Positions 58,539-64,000 of a stretch of 64,000 nucleotides of DNA are shown here, in pieces; position 1 is the stretch's first letter, and the number at the start of each line of letters is the position of its first letter. The translations under genes and the position numbers were made by a program. The notes under the pieces were generated by a model. That model did no database searches. It saw nothing but the letters and a program-made list of their open reading frames with translations, and was not told the origin of the DNA. The stretch is from contig JBGMEA010000027.1 in the NCBI GenBank assembly GCA_041447245.1, positions 207,965-271,964 on the forward strand, given 5' to 3'. Source of the DNA: JBGMEA01 sp041447245 (GTDB lineage Bacteria; Bacillota; Clostridia; Eubacteriales; Anaerofustaceae).

Positions 58539-59966
58539 ATGACAAAAGAAAAACAGAAATCAGTCGTCTCGATCAGTTTCAAATCATTCATTGCCGCAGT
58601 TCTCATTCTGCTTGTTCTCATGATTCTGTCCTATATCCTCACCATGGTCATCCCTGCGGGAGAATTTAACCGCACCGTCAATTCGGCAGGGCAGGAAATC
58701 ATTGTGGACGGCACCTATCACGCCACCGAAGGGGAGATGACACTGGGGAAATTCTTCCTCTCTCCGATTCTGGTACTCACGGGCTCCGACAGTGTCACGC
58801 TCATTGCCATCATCATTTTCCTTCTGGTCATCGGCGCCACATTCAATGCACTTGACCACAGCGGAACGCTGAAGTACATGCTGTTGAAAATCGTCGATCG
58901 CTTCAAGGAGAAAAAACAAATTGTCCTGTACGTTGTCTCTTTCTTCTTTATGTTCATGGGCGCAGCGGTCGGCTCATTTGAGGAAGTCGTACCATTGGTG
59001 CCGATCGTCATCGCACTCGCGTATACACTGGGATGGGACGTGCTCACCGGAATGGGCATGAGCATTCTTGCCGTCTGCTGCGGATTTTCCAGCGGCGTTA
59101 TCAACCCGTTTACCGTCGGGGTTGCACAGCAACTGGCGGATGTTCCTCTTTTTTCAGGTCTTGGATACCGTATGGTCGGTTTTGTCGTTATCTACATTCT
59201 TCTGATACTGTTTCTCAAAGCGCACATCAAACGCATCGAAGCGTCGGGAACAATCGAAATCCCCGAGAATTTCAATTATCACGAAGAAACATTCGTAAAA
59301 AACAAAAAAATGGATCGGGCGCTGCTCTGTTTCATGATTGTGATGGGCGTCACCATTATCACGATTCTCGCGTCTTCTCAGATAGAGTTTCTGTCAGCCA
59401 TCCTCCTTCCGATTGTCGCGCTGATGTTTTTCATCGCGGGCACGCTGACTTCGGCGGTCAGCGGCATGAAAGCAAAAGAGATGTTCAAAAGCTTCGGCAG
59501 CGGCGCCGTTTCGATTCTTCCCGCCGTTCTGCTCATTCTCATGGCAGGCAGTGTAAAATATATCATCACGCAGGGGAAAATCCTCGACACTATTTTGAAC
59601 AGCGCATACGGATTGATCGAAAACGCATCCCCGCTTGTCTGCATCATGCTGATCTATCTGCTCGTTCTTCTCATTGAATTTTTCATTCCGTCGGGTTCGG
59701 CAAAAGCGGTTCTGCTCATGCCCATCATTGCGCCGCTTGCGGATGCCGCACTGGTTTCCCGTCAAACCGCGATTCTCGCTTATGCTTACGGGGACGGGTT
59801 CAGCAATATTCTCTATCCGACCAATGCGGTTCTGCTCATCGTCCTCGGGCTTGCGGGCATCAGTTATGGGAAATGGTTCAAATACGTTATCAAGTTCGAA
59901 CTCGCAGTCTTTGTCGTCACAACCATTCTGCTGTTCATCGCAAACACGTTCGTCTATACAGTCTGA
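58539..59966 (+). CDS. YfcC/DcuC-type anaerobic carboxylate carrier
   Basis: The 475-aa membrane protein has 11-12 helices. It begins with FKSFIAAVLILLVLMILSYI, then VIPAGEFNR, and has family segments GSFEEVVPLVPI, GFSSGVINPFTVGVAQ and IEFFIPSGSAKAVLLMPI. Relatives exchange C4-dicarboxylates, peptides or basic amino acids; the substrate is unknown. AAAGGA precedes the ATG. Monocistronic with a strong terminator. Confidence 0.9.
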   Translation: MTKEKQKSVVSISFKSFIAAVLILLVLMILSYILTMVIPAGEFNRTVNSAGQEIIVDGTYHATEGEMTLGKFFLSPILVLTGSDSVTLIAIIIFLLVIGATFNALDHSGTLKYMLLKIVDRFKEKKQIVLYVVSFFFMFMGAAVGSFEEVVPLVPIVIALAYTLGWDVLTGMGMSILAVCCGFSSGVINPFTVGVAQQLADVPLFSGLGYRMVGFVVIYILLILFLKAHIKRIEASGTIEIPENFNYHEETFVKNKKMDRALLCFMIVMGVTIITILASSQIEFLSAILLPIVALMFFIAGTLTSAVSGMKAKEMFKSFGSGAVSILPAVLLILMAGSVKYIITQGKILDTILNSAYGLIENASPLVCIMLIYLLVLLIEFFIPSGSAKAVLLMPIIAPLADAALVSRQTAILAYAYGDGFSNILYPTNAVLLIVLGLAGISYGKWFKYVIKFELAVFVVTTILLFIANTFVYTV

Positions 59967-59982
59967 TTTCAATAAAAGAATA

Positions 59983-60010
59983 ACCGCCTGCATCTGCAGG
60001 CGGCTTTTTA
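59983..60010 (+). terminator. Terminator after the YfcC-like gene
   Basis: CCGCCTGC and GCAGGCGG flank ATCT, followed by CTTTTT. Confidence 0.9.
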
Positions 60011-60062
60011 ATATGTGCTATCAGCATTGAGGTCACCCCAACTCCTGCATCGTGTCACATGT

Positions 60063-60194
60063 TCACGATGCCAGCATCATAAATTTCACAAAAAACAAAA
60101 ACCCTTCTCTCACCATGTCGTCAGGCGGAAGAAAATCCAATTCTTTTTGTTTGATTTCATCCATTACTTCCAATACGGTTTTTTTCTGTTCCAT
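60063..60194 (-). CDS. 43-aa small protein downstream of a UroD-family gene
   Basis: A short frame with a very strong ribosome binding site (AAAGGAGG) 6 nt ahead of its ATG, starting 11 nt after the UroD-family stop on the same strand. The product starts MEQKKTVLEVMDEIKQKE and has a hydrophobic C-terminus (FLFFVKFMMLAS). It has no recognisable domain. The spacing and site argue that it is a real co-translated gene. Confidence 0.65.
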   Translation of the reverse strand: MEQKKTVLEVMDEIKQKELDFLPPDDMVREGFLFFVKFMMLAS

Positions 60195-60205
60195 ATATTC
60201 CTCCT

Positions 60206-61363
60206 TTAATACACTGCGTTTTCGTGAACATATCGGTTGACTGCAATCAGATTGTTCAGATTGACATCCCCTTTTGAAATCAGTTCCCGATTCGTCGAGA
60301 AAATAAATCCGCCGCCCGGCGCACAAGCGTCGACCACTTTTTTCGCATGATCAATACACTCCTGTTCGGATGCATATTTCAGCATATCCGAAGGCATTCC
60401 TCCCGCAATCGTAAGGCGGTCTCCGATCTTTTTCTTTGCCTCGAATACGTCATCTTCTTCAAGAATTCCCACAGCAAAGTTCTCGGGCATGCTGTTCAGA
60501 AACTCATATTTCGGAGCCCAGGTCCCTTCCAAAAACATAATCAGTTTTCCGCCCAGACTGTGCAAACGCTGGAACAGTCTTTCATAAGTCGGCCAGAAGA
60601 ATTTTTCGAATTGCTTGGGGCTGATGAAAGTCGGAAGATGCATCATTGTCGGATAGAACGGAAATTCCGGAACGGATGCAGCATTCGGAGCAATCCCCAT
60701 CAGCATATTTGCCATTTCTTCCAATGCATTGATTCCGCCGAGTAGCTGATCTGGTTGGCGTCTCAAATCAAGCGAGATACCTTTGAACCCGCGGTAATAA
60801 TCGAAAATAATATCCATCGGCGGGTAAACGACATTCTTTGATAACACCGGCAGCTGATATTTTTCTTTGAGTGTTTCTTCCAGTTGCGCTTCCACAGCGC
60901 CTTTGATCTTCATATGTTCGATCAGATCCCTGACCGCATTGTAGGATTCGGGATATGCTTCGTCCAATTTTTTTGCTTTTCTCGGAAGCATTTTATTGAA
61001 AGTGTACCCGAACGGATCGGCGATCAATTCGGGATATTCGTCAGCCTCCATCGGCGTGATTTCGGAATGCTGGATTGTCTGCCCGTCTTCCGAAATAAAA
61101 TGTCCTTTACTGCCGATAAGTCTTGCGCTTTTCGGGTCGGAAATAATTCCGCATGTAAACGTAGCATCGGAATAGATCGCTTCGTGAGGTTTGCAATATA
61201 CTTCGATTTCTTTTTCTGGATGTTCTTCGATTTCCTGAATACTGCTGTTTGCATAGGAGATAGCAAATGTCCCGATCATCGACAGAATCGGGACTCTGTC
61301 AGGCTCTTTGTGATTGACGGTTGTTAATATGCGATTGACTTTGTCTTGGTATGTATTTTCCAC
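60206..61363 (-). CDS. UroD-family protein (corrinoid methyltransferase-like)
   Basis: The 385-aa member of the UroD superfamily begins DKVNRILTTVNHKEPDRVPI, the N-terminal landmark of MtaA/UroD-like methyltransferases. It has GKLIMFLEGTW where the first UroD-family gene has YHNCG, so the Cys is absent here and a different chemistry is likely. It is divergent from a TetR gene and has a 43-aa partner gene downstream. Not a HemE by pattern. Confidence 0.82.
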   Translation of the reverse strand: MENTYQDKVNRILTTVNHKEPDRVPILSMIGTFAISYANSSIQEIEEHPEKEIEVYCKPHEAIYSDATFTCGIISDPKSARLIGSKGHFISEDGQTIQHSEITPMEADEYPELIADPFGYTFNKMLPRKAKKLDEAYPESYNAVRDLIEHMKIKGAVEAQLEETLKEKYQLPVLSKNVVYPPMDIIFDYYRGFKGISLDLRRQPDQLLGGINALEEMANMLMGIAPNAASVPEFPFYPTMMHLPTFISPKQFEKFFWPTYERLFQRLHSLGGKLIMFLEGTWAPKYEFLNSMPENFAVGILEEDDVFEAKKKIGDRLTIAGGMPSDMLKYASEQECIDHAKKVVDACAPGGGFIFSTNRELISKGDVNLNNLIAVNRYVHENAVY

Positions 61364-61459
61364 TTCAAAAATTTCCTTTCAATGAAATTGTCAGACGAAA
61401 ACAAATCAGAATGATCATCTGACGGAATTGCAGAAAACATAGTTTACCATGGCAGAATT

Positions 61460-61488
61460 ATTTTAACATGTTAGAATTTTATTGTCAA
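61460..61488 (-). promoter_or_regulatory. Promoter of the second UroD-family gene with palindrome
   Basis: Minus-strand TTGACA (61483-61488), a 17-nt spacer and TAAAAT (61460-61465). The perfect palindrome TAACATGTTA (61464-61473) overlaps the -10 and spacer, a good place for the divergent TetR protein to block polymerase. A second TCAGA/TCTGA repeat lies downstream near 61407. Confidence 0.7.
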
Positions 61489-61604
61489 TCATATTTTCAA
61501 ATTTAATCATTCCTCTGCGCATCTTATTTTTACAAGTTAAAAAATATTACTCTGGAAGCAAAAATATGTGTTAGAATGGATAAAACTGCATTGGATATTA
61601 ACTC

Positions 61605-62306
61605 ATGGATAAAAAAAATACTAAAGACAACATCATCAGTCATGCCATTCAATTGTTCTACGAAACCGGATATGAAAAAACGACTCTGCGGAAAATCGCG
61701 GAAGAGAGCGGATATTCTCATGTGGCTTTCCGGTATTATTATAAAAACAAAGCGGAAATTGCCGACGTTCTGATCGAACGATATTTCCAGGGATTGGTGA
61801 AAATCTCAAAGGAAACAGAACAATCCACTTTCATCGATCATCACGACAAACTTTATCGGATTCTGCCTTACTGGTATATCCATTATCTGATGATCTTATC
61901 GGATGACCGATTTTCCAGATTTTATATTGAATTCTACAAATCGGACAATGACGCATTTATCAAATCTGTCTCCAAGCATGCTTACTCTGTTTATAAAGAA
62001 TTATACGGATCAGATCGCACCTACCCTCGCAATGAAGAAATCTATAATTTCTTCAATGTGCTGACGAATATGGATATTACATTGATCCGTCTTTGCTATG
62101 AAAAAAGAATCAGCATTCAGAAAGCCATTCAATATCTGTTCAATATGCAGATCTTTTCCGATCTGAAACTAAACAGCCTTTCCGATGGAGACGAACCGTT
62201 TGTCACATTGGATGAAATCGATGCGTTTATCAGCCGATATATCGATGATAGACTGGTTCTTCAATATTCCATCTATGATGATTTTCTCTGTCAAAATGGA
62301 AAATAA
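61605..62306 (+). CDS. TetR-family regulator divergent from a UroD-family gene
   Basis: The 233-aa protein has an N-terminal helix-turn-helix (TTLRKIAEESGYSHVAFRYYYKNKAE, about residues 25-50) and a helical C-terminal domain. It is divergently placed from the UroD-family gene and probably represses it through the TAACATGTTA palindrome. The ribosome binding site is weak. Confidence 0.86.
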   Translation: MDKKNTKDNIISHAIQLFYETGYEKTTLRKIAEESGYSHVAFRYYYKNKAEIADVLIERYFQGLVKISKETEQSTFIDHHDKLYRILPYWYIHYLMILSDDRFSRFYIEFYKSDNDAFIKSVSKHAYSVYKELYGSDRTYPRNEEIYNFFNVLTNMDITLIRLCYEKRISIQKAIQYLFNMQIFSDLKLNSLSDGDEPFVTLDEIDAFISRYIDDRLVLQYSIYDDFLCQNGK

Positions 62307-62313
62307 TAAAAAT

Positions 62314-62353
62314 CAAAAAACAGAGTTCCGCACTCACGGTTCCCTGTTTTTTT
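62314..62353 (+). terminator. Terminator after the TetR gene
   Basis: AAAACAG and CTGTTTT with inner pairing around CACTCA, followed by a T-run. Confidence 0.7.
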
Positions 62354-62366
62354 TGGTTCCATTCGA

Positions 62367-63545
62367 TTAAATCAGCTGTTCGATAAAATATTTAGCCGTT
62401 CTCGGAGACCGTCCGCCTCGCTTGAGAGCATAGGCTTCCGCCTTCATTTCCAGCTCCGCGTCGGATATCTGCAGTCCGTGCTGTTCTTTGAGTTTTCGCA
62501 CAATCGACAGATACTGCTGTTTGTCAGGCTGAAAAAACCCTACGCTCAGCCCGAATCGGTCGGATAGGGAAGTCATTTCCTGGATCGTTTCGTTTCGGTG
62601 CATATCGTCTCCCGCCCGATCCGAAGCAGATTCTTTGATCATATGTCTGCGGTTGCTGGTCACGTAAACGATCAGATTGGACGGTTTCGCCGCAACCGAT
62701 CCTTCCAGCACCGCTTTGAGGGAATTGAACTGATCGTGTTCCCGTTCGAATGACAGATCGTCGATAAACAGAATAAACTTCAGCGGATTGCCGTCGATCT
62801 GCTGCAAAATCGAGGGGATGTCGTTCAGGCACTCTTTTTTCACTTCAATGAGCCGCAGTCCCCGTTCGGCATATTCGTTGACAATCGCTTTCACCGTGGA
62901 GGATTTCCCCGTTCCGGCGTCTCCGTACAGCAGCACGTTTGCCGCAGGTTTTCCGTCCAACAGCGCCACCGTGTTTTCGATCACTGTCTTTCGTTCCGCC
63001 TGATACTCTTTCAGCTCGGACAGTCGGATCGGGTCGGGGGATACAACCGACTGCAGTACACCGCCCTCCGATGTAAAAAACGCATATTCCGAGAACACCC
63101 CAAACCCGCGCATGGGCAGTTCTGCAATTCTCTGTGTGTAATATTCCGCAAAGTCAAACCGTTCCGTTTTCCAGTCCGGCAGATAGTCGAAATAATCGAG
63201 CATCGCCCGCAGTTCCGCTGAGGTGATTCTCGCCGCGCGGCTCAATAAATCCAGCTCGTTATCCAAGCAGAGCTGCATCAGTTCGGAAATCGGCTGCCCT
63301 TTCGCTTTAGCCTTAAGATACGGTGTTTCGCATCTTAATAACAATCCGAGCAGGTACTCACTCCAGTTGTCTGTGTTTTGGTACAGTTCCGATGCGAACG
63401 CGCAATATGCGTTCACCTGTTCTTCCGTTGTTCTTCCCACGCTGCCAAGCAGGGTGATAAATTTTGATACGACCGGATCGTTCAGCATCGGGCGGAACAA
63501 CACCAGCGTCTGCATTTTCAGTTTCAGTTCTTCTGTTTCATTCAT
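62367..63545 (-). CDS. DUF815 AAA-type ATPase
   Basis: The 392-aa protein has a helical N-terminal half and a P-loop domain: Walker A LYGDAGTGKSSTVKA (~residues 206-220), Walker B FILFIDDLSFE and the arginine-finger region KRGGRSPRTAKYFIEQLI at the C-terminus. These are DUF815 hallmarks. The function is not established. AGAGG precedes the ATG. It stands alone. Confidence 0.9.
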   Translation of the reverse strand: MNETEELKLKMQTLVLFRPMLNDPVVSKFITLLGSVGRTTEEQVNAYCAFASELYQNTDNWSEYLLGLLLRCETPYLKAKAKGQPISELMQLCLDNELDLLSRAARITSAELRAMLDYFDYLPDWKTERFDFAEYYTQRIAELPMRGFGVFSEYAFFTSEGGVLQSVVSPDPIRLSELKEYQAERKTVIENTVALLDGKPAANVLLYGDAGTGKSSTVKAIVNEYAERGLRLIEVKKECLNDIPSILQQIDGNPLKFILFIDDLSFEREHDQFNSLKAVLEGSVAAKPSNLIVYVTSNRRHMIKESASDRAGDDMHRNETIQEMTSLSDRFGLSVGFFQPDKQQYLSIVRKLKEQHGLQISDAELEMKAEAYALKRGGRSPRTAKYFIEQLI

Positions 63546-63695
63546 CTTATTACCTCTGTCTTGACATTATACCCTCCGCGGCAAAAAAAAACCATGACTT
63601 TGACTGCCACCGCACTCAAAAATGAAAATTTTCGCAGACATGCGCAAGACAGTGACACGGAATCCGTGATGCGCTTTCCTTTCATGATGATGCAG

Positions 63696-63880
63696 GGCAC
63701 GCATTGTATGCGTGCCTTGTAAAGCGAAGGTCATTAAAGCGAATCGCCCGCCGCCGACGCGGCGACTGCCTAACGATCAATCACAAACATGCAACCAACG
63801 AACATCCCCTGCGATCCGCCATATCGACATGATTCGGCGGAACACAGAACGCCTTTCAAGGAACGCGTGGTACGCGTTCC
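63696..63880. repeat. Mosaic intergenic repeat with two hairpins
   Basis: Hairpins at 63696-63716 (arms GGCACGCAT/ATGCGTGCC, loop TGT) and 63860-63880 (arms GGAACGCGT/ACGCGTTCC, loop GGT). Between them lies a block shared with 49085-49175, including GCCGC-CGAC-GCGGC and GATCAATCACAA. No gene is supported in 63546-63981. Confidence 0.8.
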
Positions 63881-63881
63881 C

Positions 63882-64000
63882 GGTAGATTATCATAGCAAG
63901 TGCAACATAAAAGATAGCTCAAAGCAGAAAACTCCAGTAAGATAAAGGTGAGAAAACCAATCTTAAAAAGGAGAGAGTGCCATGAGCTACCACCATCTTA
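63882..64000 (+). mobile_element. Left end of an IS30-family-like element (cut by window edge)
   Basis: AAAAAGGAGAGAGTGCC precedes an ATG at 63982. The frame begins MSYHHL, the usual start of IS30-family transposases. Upstream GCAAGTGCAAC (63896-63906) resembles the GTTGCACTT core of IS30 terminal repeats. The element begins right beside the hairpin at 63860-63880. Only the first six codons are visible, so this rests on a short match. Confidence 0.6.
63982..64000 (+). CDS. Start of a putative IS30-family transposase (partial)
   Basis: Six codons (MSYHHL) behind a GGAGAG ribosome binding site, running off the window. Assignment depends on the N-terminal resemblance and the adjacent IS30-like end. 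Confidence 0.5.

Noticed and set aside
63712..63945. 77-aa frame near the window end
   Set aside because: Lies across mosaic repeat hairpins and the IS-like end; no coding signal.

Overview
The window reads as chromosomal DNA of an anaerobic Bacillota (Firmicutes), most like a Clostridia-type gut or rumen lineage. Support comes from T-box leaders on metG and hisS-aspS, a long SRP RNA with an Alu domain, a SigH-type sigma factor, ThiT behind a TPP riboswitch, the obgE-yhbY-nadD-yqeK order, a glycyl-radical enzyme with its activase, and PdxST-type B6 synthesis. No rRNA, prophage or CRISPR array was seen. The species cannot be named from the sequence.

Layout. 0-5.2 kb: metG with its T-box, then obgE-yhbY-nadD-yqeK. 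5.2-16.6 kb: a polytopic membrane protein; a copper operon (copA with a fused copZ, then csoR) behind a CsoR-type operator; an orphan c-di-GMP riboswitch transcript; VanZ-like, DUF1003, ferredoxin, YgjP-like and TetR genes; an XPD/DinG-like helicase. 16.6-25.7 kb: a broken ECF sigma gene, flavodoxin, M29 aminopeptidase, a UroD-family protein, thiT, an AEC transporter, two tRNA-Ser genes with tandem repeats, sigH. 25.8-31.7 kb: typA, a CooT/His-rich metal pair, an orphan cobalamin riboswitch, rimM-trmD, a GT2. 31.8-39 kb: pdxR divergent from pdxST, a GAF-GGDEF diguanylate cyclase and small enzymes. 39-43.3 kb: a second tRNA-Ser repeat locus and the glycyl-radical pair. 44.6-48.3 kb: ispD with an odd E1alpha/E1beta/E2-like set. 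49-57.5 kb: hisS-aspS, maf, radC, alr, a lipoprotein, degV, SRP RNA. 57.6-64 kb: tRNA-Arg, a YfcC-type carrier, a second UroD-family gene with a 43-aa partner and a divergent TetR, a DUF815 ATPase, and the left end of an IS30-like element.

The strongest candidate for something undescribed is the ispD-E1alpha-E1beta-E2-like operon. Both E1 subunits keep the thiamine-diphosphate framework but lack the active-site histidines usual in 2-oxo acid dehydrogenases. The E2-like protein keeps a clean subunit-binding domain but has no lipoyl domain, and its DHRxxDG catalytic motif reads DEYLLDV. No E3 gene is nearby. This looks like a pyruvate-dehydrogenase-like assembly rebuilt for lipoate-independent chemistry or for a structural role, linked to isoprenoid precursor synthesis.

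Three non-coding themes also stand out. Tandem elements of about 180-190 bp sit downstream of two tRNA-Ser genes; each period carries a copy of the tRNA 3' end, the local terminator and a shared module whose hairpins covary. A dispersed family of 21-nt hairpins has compensatory stem changes and lies in larger mosaic intergenic repeats. Two riboswitches (c-di-GMP-I and cobalamin) have good promoters but no obvious target gene.
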